Shown: piece after piece, positions 11,641-24,100 of the stretch | Layout of the letters: every line of letters starts with the position of its first letter | Position numbering within the stretch: position 1 is the first letter of the stretch | Source: Zea mays | Taxonomy: Eukaryota; Streptophyta; Magnoliopsida; Poales; Poaceae | Length of the DNA stretch: 64,000 nucleotides | NCBI RefSeq assembly: GCF_902167145.1 | Contig: NC_050096.1 | Span: 294,636,200-294,700,199 of the forward strand | Direction: 5' to 3' | The notes under the pieces: model-generated | Seen by the model: the letters and a program-made list of their open reading frames with translations, nothing else | What the model was told of the DNA's origin: nothing | Databases searched by the model: none | Position numbers and translations under genes: made by a program

Positions 11641-12361
11641 GATGACCATGGGTACGTTCGATACATAACCAAGGCTCGGGCTACGCTCCCGAGGTACCCT
11701 AGGACATTTCCGAGACCAGCGGGAACGATCTTGTAACGGAATCCCATCAGAGGGAGGCATCGAGCCCTCGGACCCCGTCGACAGGGGACCGGGTCCGGCA
11801 GATCACCCGCAGGTACTTTTGGGCGCGCCTCTGGGCCTCTAGCCGACCCCTAACAAATGGGGCACGGACGTCCGCTCGGATTACCCACCAGCAGCTCACC
11901 GGAGACACCATGTTCGGCGCCCACCGAGGGTAACATGGCGCTTTCCCCCCCTCCTCCTTGCGGAAAGGCGACGCAGGGGCGTATGTAAAAAAGTCGAGTC
12001 TGTCCCTGACCGTCCTCTCGCCCTGTGCAGAGGCTCGGGGGCTGCTCTCGCAAACCCGGCTCCGGCCAAACCGTTGACAGCGTCAACATACCAGCCCGAG
12101 AACTTGGAACCCGACCGTGCACCCGGGCTACGGCCAGCTCGCATGAGGGAATAACCAGGCCAGCCAAAGCATTACGCGAGGCATTAAGACCTCGGAGGAG
12201 TCAAACCACTCCTCCGAGGCCTCGGGGGCTACACCCGGCGGGTGCGCTCGCGCGCACCCACCGGAACAAAACGCAACCGAGAAAGGCTGGTCCCCTTGCA
12301 AAAAAATGCGACGAAAGCCTCCAAGCGAGTGCTAACACTCCCTTCGAGGCTCGGGGGCTAC

Positions 12362-13869
12362 TGTCGGGGACCATAATTAGGGGTACCCTCAAGTCTCCTA
12401 ATTCTCAGCTGGTAACCCCCATCAGCATAAAGCTGCAAAGGCCTGATGGGTGCGATTAAGTCAGGGATCAGTCCATTCGAGGGACTCGATCACGCCTCGC
12501 CCGAGCCTAGCCTCGGATAAGGGCAGCCGACCCCGGAGGATCTCCATCTCGCCCGAGGCCCCCCTCCGGCGACGAACATACTTCCGGCTCGCCCGAGGCC
12601 CTGTCTTCGCCAAGAAGCAACCCTGACCAAATCGCCGCGCCAACCGACCAGATCGCAGGAGCATTTAATGAAAAGGTGGCCTGACACCTTTATCCTGACG
12701 CGCGTCCTCTAGTCGACAGAGCCGAAGTGACCGCAGTCACTTCGCCGCTCCACTGACCGGCCTGACAGAAGGACAGCGCCGCCTGCGCCGCTCCGATTGC
12801 TGTGCCGTTCGACAGAGTGAGGCTGACAGGCAGTCAGGCCCGGCCTCAGGCACCATAGGAAGCTCCGCTTCGCCCGACCGAGGGCTCGGACTCGGGCTCA
12901 GCCCCGGAAGACGGCGAACTCCGCTCCGCCCGACCCAGGGCTCGGACTTGGGCTCAGCCCCAGAAGACGACGAACTCCGCTCCGCCCGACCCAGGGCTCG
13001 GACTTGGGCTCAGTCCCAGAAGACGACGAACTCCGCTTCGCCCGACCCCAGGGCTTGGACTCAGCCCTGGCTTCAGCCGACGGTCTCCGCCTCGCCCGAC
13101 CCAGGGGCTCGGACTCAACCTCGGCCACGGAAGACAGACTCGACCTCGACCTCGGAGGAGCCTCCACATCGCCCAACCTAGGGTGCGGGCCGACCACGTC
13201 AACAGGAGGCGCCATCATTACCCTACCCCAAGCTGGCTCAGGCTACGGGAAATAAGACCGGTGTCCCATCTGGCTCGCTCTGCCAGATAGGCAATGATGG
13301 CGCCCCGCACGCTCTGTGACGACGGCGGCTCTCAGCCCCCTTACGGAAGCAAGAGGACGTCAGCAAGGACTCGACAGCACCGATAGCTGTCCTTCCGCCA
13401 GGTTCCAGCGCTCCTCCGACGGCCACGACACCACACGAACCGGGTGCCAAAACCTCTCCGGCTACCACGACGGCATGTACTTAGGGCGCTAGCTCTCCTC
13501 CACTAGACACGTAGCACTCTGCTACACCCCCCATTGTACACCTGGATCCTCTCCTTACGCCTATAAAAGGAAGGACCAGGGCCCTCTTACAGAGGGTTGG
13601 CCGCGCGGGGAAGAGGACGGGACAGGCGCTCGCGTGAGGCCGCTCGCTCCCTCTCCCGCGTGGACGCTTGTAACCCCCTACTGCAAGCGCACCCGACCTG
13701 GGCGCGGGACGAACACGAAGGCCGCGTGATTTCTACCTCTCTCTCACGCCCGTCTCCGGCCGCCTTTTCCCCCCTTCGCGCTCGGTCTCGCGCCGACCCA
13801 TCTGGGCTGGGGCACGCGACGACATTTCACTCGTCGGCCCAGGGACCCCCCGGTCTCGAAACGCCGACA
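12362..13869 (+). repeat. Huck-like 3' LTR (1508 bp)
   Basis: Starts TGTCGGGGACC directly after the PPT and ends CCGACA before the TSD. The length differs by one base from the 5' LTR. The TATA box is at 13562-13569. Confidence 0.95.
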
Positions 13870-13883
13870 CGTAGTAAGGACAT
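13870..13883. repeat. Huck right TSD, LTR remnant and candidate older TSD
   Basis: 13870-13874 is CGTAG, the right TSD of Huck. TAAG at 13875-13878 is the continuation of the split Flip-like LTR. GACAT at 13879-13883 equals 44-48 and is the candidate TSD of that older LTR. Confidence 0.7.
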
Positions 13884-14889
13884 CAACTTGCAATGAACAG
13901 TGTACAATATACCAACCCATTGGTCTGTATGATCAATCTGTGATACAATATTACAACATGGTCATATACTCAAAATGCGACATGGGAACGTATTGTACCA
14001 TGTAATCTAAGAGGCAGACACAAGTGCAGTATGTCATATATGGCCTTTTCGTCGGTTGACACCGTGAGAACCTATAGCTTCAAATAATCATGCAAATATG
14101 TCGCCCATATGTATGTATCAACATTCCCTTGTCCCACACAATCTCTACTAGTTATATGCCCGTACATTGCTACGTTTTTTTATATATAACATAGGATACA
14201 TTTTCTTTTAATAAAGTACAAAATATATGTTTCTATTGATTAGATGTGTGTGAATATAGAGCGGTTCAAACACTCAGTTATACACAATTTCATCTTATTT
14301 TTACATAGACTCTCATGTTATAGTTGTAGAGAAGACATTATAGGAGTGCAGGTTGATTCTAAAGAAATATAGGGTTTTTTAAAAAAAATATTGACGCAGA
14401 CCGATCGTTGAAACTGGTGCTTTAATATAGAGATAGAGATAGAGACTTGCAGCGCAGGCATATTCATAGAATGAATCTTCTAACCTTTTAAATTCGTCGA
14501 TATTAAGAGAATCAGCCAACTTCTACCTTCCACTAGATGCAACCTCCTAAATAATTAATGATTTTATTAATCTATGATAAAGACATATGAAGTGATATTG
14601 GCATATTTCAAAGAATATTAAGGCACAATAAGATAAAATAAAGTCTATAAAACGTACTTGCATAAAATAAACATTATAGTAAAATAATTTTAACGCCTTC
14701 AAGTTCATGCATCATCTCGAAACAAGCAACCAAATACATCTATTTCTAGACAGGCTAACTAGCTAGATACATAAAACCAAACATCATTGCACGTGGCCAG
14801 TTTGGTTGAGATGGACTTGGCTTTACAAATTCGAGCCAAAGTGGGGTAGTAAGGCAACCAACCAGACCCATAGTGATTTATCACATGCA
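13884..14889. other. AT-rich unassigned intergenic DNA
   Basis: No coding frame or LTR boundary is seen. The segment from about 14148 (CTAGTTATATGCCCGTACAT) to about 14443 (GGTGCTTTAATATAG followed by a short AGAGAT run) resembles a dispersed grass repeat I have seen but cannot name. The rest looks like low-copy AT-rich sequence. Confidence 0.5.
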
Positions 14890-14894
14890 CAACG

Positions 14895-17872
14895 TGTAAC
14901 ACTCAAAATCTTATTTCGAGGCTTATAAAAGTTTCTCCATGAGATTTGGGTTATAATGTCTTGTAATAATAGTTTCCTTTCCTTTAGAGTATTATTCCCT
15001 AAAGAAATAAAATAGTAACACTAGAAGTTTGGGAGCCCCAAAGTTAGATTTAAACCTTGAAACAAAAATTGATTTAAAAGGTAAAACATAACAAAAAATA
15101 AAATAAAAAGATCATCAATTCTTCAATCATGAAATTATATGAATAGAAATACTTCATTAATACCATAATTAAAGTTACCCTTGATTGAATATTAACCTTT
15201 CTTAAAAATAAATAGGAAATGAATATTGATTCACTTTCAAGTAAACTACACACACAAAGTGGTGTTTTATTAAGATATATCATTTACATGTACACATTAG
15301 ATATTTGAAAATAATTACCTAAATAGGATAATAAATGAATTAATAAAAAATAATATAGATATCTCCATCTCATGCTGACATTTTGCTTGTGCATTCTAAT
15401 TAATTTTGAAATTCAAAGTCTACTTGAGTTTGGTTTAAATTGGACAAAAATAAAGCTGAAATAAAAAAATAGAGGGGTCAACTTGCTGATTGGGCCTAAA
15501 CCGTCTCGCTTCCTTCCTCCCATGCGGCCCAACCCGAGACACTCTGCACGCACGGCGTGCCTGCCACCGACCTGTGGGGCCGCAGGTCAGCCCCGCACCG
15601 CCTTGAACATGCGTGCTCGATCTCACCGCCAGGTGGGCCCCGCCGTATCAGATCCTTCCCCTCGCCTGAACAGAACTAGCATGTTTTTCGCTGTCCGGAT
15701 CTCCGCCCGGCCGTTGTGGCCATACTCCATGGCGCATAAGTAGCGGGCCCCTAGCCGTAAAGCATCCAGTCGATACCCCCTCTCTCCGTCCATCTGTGCC
15801 ACGTCGTGCCCTCCCCATCCCATCGTCGCGGGAAGCAGAGTGCTGTCGTGGTTGGTCTTTGCTCTGGCCATCAGACTCGCCGCGCAGAATGATCCAGGGC
15901 AGAATGCGGGGCTCGTGGGTGGTGCATAGGGTAACTCGGGGGCTCGGGGAAGTCTAGGTCATCGTGAATTGCTCACCGGAGCAATTTGTACCACCGCGGA
16001 TCACACCTCACCGTGGACCCCTCTCGTCGTTGCCTCGCATGTTCGGTAAGTCACGTCCCTATGTTCGCCGCCATTCCGACATCGTGTATCACATCTTGGG
16101 TGGGGATATAAGTGCTCGATGTGCTTGGGTGGGGTTCGCCGGCGGTAGCGCCGCGTGCGAGCTGGTGGGGTGGTGATGCCCTCAGTCGTCCGATTGGATC
16201 TAGACGACCACAATTGGATCAGAGGGGTACCCCTTTGTGGTTCTGATCCGTGCCATTGATCAGTCATCCGAGGGCTCGCATATGTGGGAGGCATGGTCAC
16301 GTGTGGACCGTGGATCTCTTATCCAACGACCCTAGTGGCATACCCATTCATAAAAGCACCAGGGTGTAATCTTGACCATCGGGCACGTATTCGGCGGCTG
16401 TGAATAGCCCATACCCCTTCGTCGATGGGGTTTTGCAAAAATGCCCCCACAGTATACACAAAACAACCTGAAGACTTAAGAAATATGATTATTACAGTTA
16501 GGTCCAGATTTTCGCAAAAATAAACCCTGAAGACTTAAGAAATAACATCCACAGTTCATACGGTTCAGAAATAATTAAAGAAATATGGAAACTAATTTTC
16601 AAGTATAAAAGTAATTCCCAGATCTTAGAAAATTCATAACTTTCACATTTTAACTCCGATTTGGCCCGTTCAAATTGTGTTAGATTCATAATAAAATGTG
16701 CTATAAAGTGATAAACATTATTTTTTTTCAAATAACATACATTTATAATTGAATATTTATTTAACTTATGTTAGTTTGTTAATCATTCCAATCAAAGTTA
16801 GTATGTCTATAACTATAATTTAACAAAAATATGATTTCTACTCTAGTATAATGTAGATTAAAGTTATTTATTTAATATATTTATCACATGATTTATAAAA
16901 TCAACATAAAGTCCTAGATCTAATTGGTTAATCACATAGATCTTCCGGAAGACCATCTCTCTTCAACCATAACTCAGAATTTAGTCAATCCCGAACCCAC
17001 GATCTCGTAGCATCACGTAGAATATTATTATGCGGTTTGTTCTTATATTTAGTGTGATGTTAATTTTGCCTATACCATGTTTGTTTGTATTGCTACGACT
17101 AGCAGCGAGGTTACGAGTCACTTGAAAAGCAAGTTGGTACCTGGGAATCTCGAGTCTCAAACAAGTTGTGCCATTGATCACTTTTCTTTACCCAATAATG
17201 TTCCTGTTAATCACTGTGACATGCTCAGGTTAATTTGATGGGACCTAATACGTTTCCCTATACTTGTTTATCCCACATCTTGTTTACCACTGAACTTTTG
17301 GGTAGTTTTGCTATTGCTCTACCTGATTTGGGAAATTAATGTTATATAATGATCATGTTCCAGTTATACTGCTATTTTAATTATTGTTCATACAGGATCA
17401 TTATGTTAATTAGAACATGGAGCGACCACCCGGGAAAACAATACTACCACAAGGATGATATGGGATGCCCTTGGCCGACTAATTAGGAAAGTTAGTGGAA
17501 GACTACCTTACCCGTAAGGGGCAAGGGCGGTAGAGGAGCTGCGTATAGGGAGGTTCTCGGGTTGATCATTGCTGCGATGGCTTTTCGAATGAGAGATTCC
17601 TATATTGCCCTCCTCAGAAACCGTAGCGGGTTATCGAAAGCTAGTGGAAAGGCCTTGTAGTGGTAACCTGCCTCGTCTCCTCATCAGAGATGAATGGGAA
17701 GTCATGATCCCTTGGCAAATAGGTAACACAACTTGTGGGTAAAGATGTGCAACCACTGCAGAGTGTAAAACTGGTATATTAGTCATGCTCACGGTCATAA
17801 CCAGCTTGGACCCTCACATGAGTAAATTATGGAACTAAACTTAATTTGTCATATGCATTGCATTTGGGTGTT
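14895..17872. mobile_element. Solo LTR, Xilon-Diguus-like, left part (host of the central nest)
   Basis: Starts TGTAACACTC and is homologous to the complete LTR at 21169-24645 over most of its length; for example, the segment with CTACCTTACCC and GCAAGGGC at about 17500 matches about 23760. It continues at 59472-59974, giving 3481 bp in total against 3477 bp for the other copy. Flanking CAACG occurs at 14890-14894 and 59975-59979. No internal region belongs to it, so it is a solo LTR left by recombination between two LTRs. It contains a GC-rich island at about 15480-16350 between AT-rich arms. Confidence 0.9.
17868..17872. repeat. TSD GTGTT of the Zeon-like insertion (left copy)
   Basis: GTGTT precedes TGTTGGGGAC and recurs at 59467-59471 after the other LTR, more than 41 kb away. 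It fixes the outer limits of the element carrying all the inner insertions. Confidence 0.93.
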
Positions 17873-18542
17873 TGTTGGGGACTTGTTCTCAAATGCTATG
17901 AATTAAGAACAAGGCAACACAAAATGTTAAAGGTTAAGGCTCTTCGTCCTTCGAAGCATTATTTCCCTTAGGATATAATGATCTTCAGACGAAGGTCATG
18001 AAGGACATACCTTCATCATCGCAGTATACATTAATGAAAGAAGAAGCATGTAAGGCATAAAAACAATATGAATGATTATGTAACATTATTAACTCATCTT
18101 CTATTATATTATCATGAATAAACAGAAATAATGCAAAATTACATTTGTACCTTCGGCTTGACAAAAGAAGATAGTTCAAGCGTAATGCACGAGCGAGTAC
18201 AAATCAGCGTGAACAGTACGGGGATACTGTTCATCTATTTATAGGCACAGGGCGTAGCCTGTGTAAATTTACATTCATGTCCTTTATATTTACTATTGAC
18301 TCATGGATAAACCAACGAGGACTAAATAGCCTTTTCCCCTTTAGGTCGGTTCCTTTTTCCGCCACTTAGCCGAAGCTCCCTCGCGCGTAGCTTCGGCAAT
18401 GGTTCAACCTTCGTTCTGACCTTGCTTTCCATATTGTATACAACTTCCTCCCATGTGCGAAGGTTCCTGCACATATATTATACTTTGGGAAACATTGTTA
18501 GTCATGTTTTTGAGGACCTTCGGAAGATGAAGGCCCCCAACA
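17873..18542 (-). repeat. Zeon-like 3' LTR (670 bp)
   Basis: Runs TGTTGG to CCAACA. Against 58796-59466 I count 11 substitutions and one indel, about 1.6%. At roughly 1.3e-8 substitutions per site per year this is about 0.6 million years. The TATA motif (CTATAAATAG on the minus strand) is at 18235-18244. The adjoining internal bases read GCGAGGGGCTAC on the minus strand, a PPT. Confidence 0.93.
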
Positions 18543-18855
18543 GTAGCCCCTCGCAGTATTAATTTGTTATAATAACGAATTCAGACTGCGACATGGATGA
18601 AGGCTTTAAGCCGAAGGTCCGAAAAAACACCTTCCCTTTGCTAGAATAGCAATAGTCAATGACGGACAGGGCCCTCCAATTTTGAGCGCGCTGGGCGTAT
18701 AAATCAGAACTCACACTGACTACACTTGATACACTGCTTGTGCCATTTGCTTTATTTTCTCAATTTTATAGCTCTTACTCACTAGCGCTTGCTAATTTTT
18801 CAAGCTCCCTGAGCTTCGGTTTAAAGCACACGTTCTCATCATTTTTGAAGAAAAA
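18543..18855. other. Leader of the antisense gene inside the Zeon-like element
   Basis: This lies between the LTR and the antisense ATG at 18856. It holds the PPT next to the LTR and pyrimidine-rich sequence typical of a 5' leader near 18740-18850. No clear TATA box was picked out with confidence, though GTATAAATC at 18697 is a candidate. Confidence 0.45.
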
Positions 18856-19614
18856 ATGTCTCAAGACAAGAAGGTTGCTGCTGAGATGAAGCTGACTGAA
18901 GAGGAGAAGCTTTTTGAGAAGAAGAAGACTGAATCCTTATATTGCTGGATTTGTCGAATCGATGGCAAAAACAAATACAGAGAAGATTACTAAAGAAATA
19001 CTAGAGGGCTTGTCCGAAGATACTGGTGATAGCGATAGCTTTGATGTAGAGAGTGGGGACGAAGATTCTGAGGATCGGCCCTGGAGGCCGAGTCATTCAA
19101 CCTTCGGAAAATCGACCATCAAACAGAGTCATCTTGAGAACATGAGAGGAAAGTATTTTCGAGATATGTCTATTGTGAGGGCTGGCGGAGACAACAATGT
19201 CCCTGCCCCTCAGGAGAACAAAGTTGTGGTTTTCCAAAGCTTCTTCAAGGCTAGGCTTCGGTTCCCTTTGAGTAAGTTTGTTGTTGAATTGCTGAAGACG
19301 TACCAAATCTTCCTTCATCAGATCACCCTCGAAGCCATAATAAGGATGGGGATTTTTGTCTAGGCAGTGAGAAGTCAAGGGCTAGAGCCAAGTGCCAAGT
19401 GCTTCTGCAATATGCACGAACTTCTATATGAGATGAAGGCCATGGGTAAGGAACAGTACCACAACAACTTCAGTTGTTATGGATTTATCGCCCGTCCCAA
19501 CGCAAGTCACCCAGTGCCAACATTTCGCAAGAGATGGCCTGAAGCTTGGATGGAAGAATGGTTTTATGTGAAGAATGATTTGTGAGCGAGGGAAGACATT
19601 AAGGAAGTCATCAG

Positions 19615-20861
19615 TGAAAGGGAAATGTGCCCTTGGGCCATTTCTATAATGTTTTGGTGATTAAGTGTCCAACACATAGTGAGTGAGATATTATGTGCCA
19701 ATCAAGCAAAAGGTGCAAATCATGTAACAAGGTATGTTTCTAGACTTAGAACATTGTTTTGAGTACTAACATATATTGTCTAAGTGCTAGAAACAGAGAA
19801 AAGAAGAGAAGAAAAGAAATGCAAAAGACTTGGCTTTGTACAGCCAAAGTCCAGCTCGGCTTGGCACACCGGACAGTGTCCGGTGCGCCAGGCCAGCCTC
19901 CGGTGAATAGGCCACTCTCGGGAAAAATCAGCGGTGTATGGCTATAATTCACCGGACTGTCCGGTGGTGCACCAGACTGTCCAGTGAGCCAACGGCCGCC
20001 AGTGCAACGGTCGGCCGTGCAATCCGCGGGCGACGTGTGGCCCGCGCCAACGGTCGGCAGGGGGCACCGGACTGTCCAGTGTGCACTGGACAGTGTCCGG
20101 TGCGCCACCTGCCACGAATCTGCAACGGTCGTCTGCGCCAGAATAGGAAGGAGATCCGCACCGGACCGTCTACAGTGACTGTCCGGTGGTGCACCGGACT
20201 ATCCGGTGCACCACCCGACAGAAGGCAACTTTGGCCTTCCTTGTTGGCCTCCAACGGCTCCTAGCTGCCTTGGGGCTATAAAAGGGACCCCTAGGCGCAT
20301 GGAGGAGTCACCCAAGCATTCAAGAAACATACTAAGCCTCCAAGACTCCAACTTCGCGCATTTGATTCTTTGAGATAGTGACTTGAGCTCCATTTGAGTT
20401 GTGAACTCCGTGTGTTGTGTTTTGAGCTCAAGTTGCGACTTGTGTGCGTGATTGTGCTGTGATTTGAGTCTTGTGTGTGTTGCTCTCCCCTCCCTTACTT
20501 CCGTACATCTTTTGTGATCATCATTGTAAGGGCGAGAGGCTCCAAGTTGTGGAGATTCCTCGCAAATGGGAGAAAGACAAAGGAAAAACCGTGGTATTCA
20601 AGTTGATCATTAGATCACTTGAAAGGGGTTGAGTGCAACCCTCGTCCATTGGGACGCCACAACGTGGAAGTAGGCAAGTATTACTTGGCCGAACCACGGG
20701 ATAAAAATCACGTGTCTCTTGTGTGCTTTACCTTTGATTATCTGTGTTCACAAGAACTCGCTTCAAGCTACTTAGCCGTTCTAACTTACATAACAAAGTT
20801 TTGTGGCTATTAGTGTTGAATTTTACAGGATCACCTATTCACCCCCCTCTAGGTGCTCTCA
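19615..20861 (+). mobile_element. Solo LTR of a Ji-like Sirevirus
   Basis: 1247 bp from TGAAAGGGAAATGTGCCC to GGTGCTCTCA, homologous throughout to the Ji-like LTRs at 50191 and 57086 but more diverged from them than they are from each other. Neither PBS nor internal sequence follows. Flanks are ATCAG (19610-19614) and ATCAT (20862-20866), a TSD with one mismatch. It has several CCGGAC/GTCCGG palindromes and a TATA box at 20277-20284. It interrupts the antisense gene. Confidence 0.9.
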
Positions 20862-21163
20862 ATCATGCACCCCATTTGGTCCCGCTTCGGCCTCCGAAAG
20901 CCGAAGGTCGAATTTGATGACACCGTCGAAGCGTGTCAGAAAGCCTTCAGTACTGTCTGCTCCTTCATTGGTACAAGGGATTTAATTCAAGAACATATAG
21001 CATTCAAAGTATGGCCGCTTGTAGAAATCTGGGAAATGCCGAAGGAGACCATCATTCAGGTTTGGGGATAAGTTTGATGAACCAAATGATGAATGGCTGA
21101 AATGTATCGAAGCTACAAGTAATGAACTGCTTGGAGCATATTCTAAGGCAGAAGATAATGCAC

Positions 21164-21168
21164 TGTCT
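21164..21168. repeat. TSD TGTCT of the inner Xilon-like solo LTR (left copy)
   Basis: TGTCT precedes TGTAACACCC and recurs at 24646-24650 directly after GGGTGTGACA. Confidence 0.93.
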
Positions 21169-24100
21169 TGTAACACCCAAAATCCTAATTTTGGAGATTC
21201 ATAAAGGTTTGCCCAAAAAAATTGGTATAAAATAATAATAATAAAAAACAAATAAATAAATAAAATTAAAATTAGGTGTTTTAGGGATTTCTTGATTCCC
21301 TTCTTTCATACTTAACTAATGGCATTAGTTTATGCAAATAGAAAATAAATAAATGAAGAAATTAAAGAAAGTGGAAAGATCTTCCTATGAATTAGATTTT
21401 TTTTCTAATATGGTTGAGGGACATTCTTAAGGAGGGTAAGTAAAATCTTCTTTTAATGAAGGTTACACATTAGAATTTATTTATAAAAAAAATAAATTCC
21501 ATGGCTTGTATGTTGAGAACATTTGCTAAAAGGGATGATAAATAAAATTATATTTTTGAATTCATATTGGAGTTTTGTATGTGCACATAAACTGTTTTAA
21601 GCTTGACTCTATTTACATTTAATTCGAAATTTGGAATTTAAAACCTGATTTGAAATTAGGATTGAAATATGAAATCAGAAAATAAAAATAAAAAGTAGAA
21701 AACCCTGTACTGGGCCAAATCTACCCGGCCCACCATTCCCCTCGCGCGCACTGGCGACCCACCTGGCCCGACCGCGCCGATTTCCCCTCTGCTGGCCCAT
21801 GAAGCAGCCGCGCTTCAGTTCTGACACCGCCACACGGGCCCGCACTGCCGGTCACTACGGTGCGCGCCCGGGTGTTCCGCTTCGCCGACATGTGGGGTCA
21901 CCAAGTCAGCACCTTCTTCTCTCCTTCTCCGTTCACAACCGCCGCTAAATTTCTTCCCCACGCGATGCTCGGATTCTGTTGCAACTAACCGGATATCTCG
22001 CCTGCCGTGCTAATCGCTTGCGGGCAGGCTCCCCTGGACTCGGAACCTCGTAGCCGTATAAAACCGAGCCGTCCCTTTTGCATCCGTCGCGTCCAAGAAT
22101 TCGGCTCCCAATTCCTCGCCGGTGCCAGATTTCCGCCGCGGGCCATCCATTCTCCGTGGTCAGACCTCTGTACCTCGTCCCTGCTGGTAAGAACTCTTCC
22201 CCTACGTTCGTCATATGATATGTTATGTTCTTCACACTTCGGATTAGAGCGTAGGGCTCTCCTGGGCGGGGGTTTCCTATGGCGCGGTGGTAGATTGGGC
22301 TCGCCAGAATCCAACTCCGTAGTGGAGCCGCACCTCACCGAGTTCTAGCTCTGTCTCGGCGTGATTCGTGGTAATAATGCTTCTATTAGTTTCATCGCAC
22401 TGTGAGCATCGAATAGAATGTATCTAGGTTGCCATTTTGTGCCGGGACGACCTCGGGCCATGCGCGACGAAGACGCCGTCGCGGGGCTCTGTCCAGCGCC
22501 GCCGTACGTGTTCTCTGGGCGAAGCTCCGTGCGGTCGTCGGGTCTCAGCGGCAGAAGCTTGAAGATGTGCCTGGGCCGTTGATCTCCCCGTGTTCGGCTC
22601 AGATTGGATGGCTGATGTTCCTTCGTCCCGATCCGATCTGAACCGTGGCTCTTAGGTTGTGTGGCTGAGATTGGTGGCCGCGTACCCTTTCACGGCTTAT
22701 GATCTGTGCCATTAGATTTAGATCCGACTTCCGATAGTTGCGGGCCTTTCGATCGGGATCGGGCGCTCGGAAATCAATCTGGGCGTTATAAAATCTGTGG
22801 CGTTGATTCTAATCGGACGGCCGAGATCTTGAGATACCCCTTCGACCGACCCTTTTTACATAAGAGCCCCTAGATTTATTCAGAATAAACCCGCAGTCCA
22901 CTCAGGTGTACCACTGAGTCTTGGATCCTTTTTGTGTTGTAGCCCCCTGAAGTTTCTGATAATAATGCGCCAAGTCCAGAGAACAATAAAAATAGAAAAA
23001 TTAAGTATAGAAAATGATTTTTAATACAAAAACAATACTAGAAACTTGTATAATTCATATATATAATTCATTTTAGCTCCAAATTTAGCCATTCCAGTTG
23101 CAATAATTTTGTATTAATATTGTCTACCAACTAGTAACACTGTTTAGCCATGAAACTTGAATTAAAATTATTCATTTGGATTAATCTATTCTAAGCACTA
23201 AATAATTTCCGAAATTCATAACTTGGTAACCGCAACTCCGAATTTAGTGGTTCTTGTTTCTACGATTTCGTAACGTCGCGTAGATTATTATTACGCAGTT
23301 TATTCTTATGATTGGTGTAATGTTAATTTTTGCCTATACCATGTTTGTCTGTATTGCTACATTTAGCAGTGAGGACACGTGTCATCTGAAGATCATCCTG
23401 GTACCTGGAATCTCAAGTCCCAGGCAAGTTGTGCCCTTGACCACTTTTTACCCAATAATGTTCTTTAATATCATTTATTCATGCATAGGTTAATTTTGAT
23501 GGGACCCAATAGGTTACCCTAGATTGTTTATCTCATTACCTTGTTTACCCCTGAATCACTTGGGTAGTTTGCTATTGCTTTACATGGATTTGGGATAATT
23601 ATTTATCATATCTATGTTCCAGTTATTTTGTTATTCTATTTATGTTCATGTCAAGATCATTAATGTTAATTGGAACATAGAGCTTAACTTGAGAAACACG
23701 TGCCACCACAAGGGTTTATGGACGCCCTTGGCTGATTAATTAGGAAAGCTAGTGGAGGACTACCTTACCCGAAAGGGGCAAGGGCAGTAGGGGAGTGGTC
23801 AGTGTAGGGAGGTCCTTGGTTGATTTTGCTGCGATGGCGGTCAGGCAAGAACCCTGCATTGGAGCTTCCTATAAACTGTAGCGGGTTTTCTGAAGCTAGT
23901 GGAACTTTGTAAAGGCCTCGTAGTGTTACCCTGCCTCGCCTCCTCGGTAGAGGTGTATGGGAAGTCGCGATCCCTTGGCAGATGGGTAACATGACTTGTG
24001 GGTAAAGGGTACAACCTCTGCAGAGTGTAAAACTGGTATACTAGCCGAGCTCACGGTCATGAGCAGCTCAGGACTCTCTAATGATTAATTTATGGAACTA

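Larger units (their letters stand above)
8445..12361 (+). other. Huck 3' non-coding spacer with internal repeats
   Basis: This 3.9-kb stretch between integrase and the 3' LTR has no convincing gene. It contains three copies of a roughly 45-bp motif built on CTCCTACGCCTCCGGGATA (about 8696, 8909, 9565), paired TGATGAAAATCCTTGA motifs at about 10251 and 10376, and a threefold 70-75 bp repeat at 11420-11640. A long open minus-strand frame at 9717-10550 lies here but has no recognisable domain. The last bases, GAGGCTCGGGGGCTAC, are the PPT. Confidence 0.75.
1098..13869 (+). mobile_element. Complete Huck-like Ty3/gypsy retrotransposon
   Basis: This 12.8-kb element has LTRs at 1098-2606 and 12362-13869, a PBS at 2609, gag-pol in order gag, protease, RT, RNase H, integrase, a long 3' spacer and a PPT at about 12350-12361. 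Its LTR start, TGTCGGGGACCATAATTAGG, is what I recall for maize Huck. The order RT, RNase H, integrase places it in Ty3/gypsy. The coding region is disabled by several stop codons, a frameshift and a partly lost RNase H. It interrupts an older LTR and has a perfect TSD, so it is a completed insertion that decayed afterwards. Confidence 0.93.

Noticed and set aside
14425..14450. Microsatellite AGAGAT as a feature of its own
   Set aside because: Only three or so units; it belongs to the end of a possible dispersed repeat.
15483..16176. Small frames in the GC-rich island as a host gene
   Set aside because: The island is part of a long LTR, present in both copies of the family, and the frames are not conserved between them.
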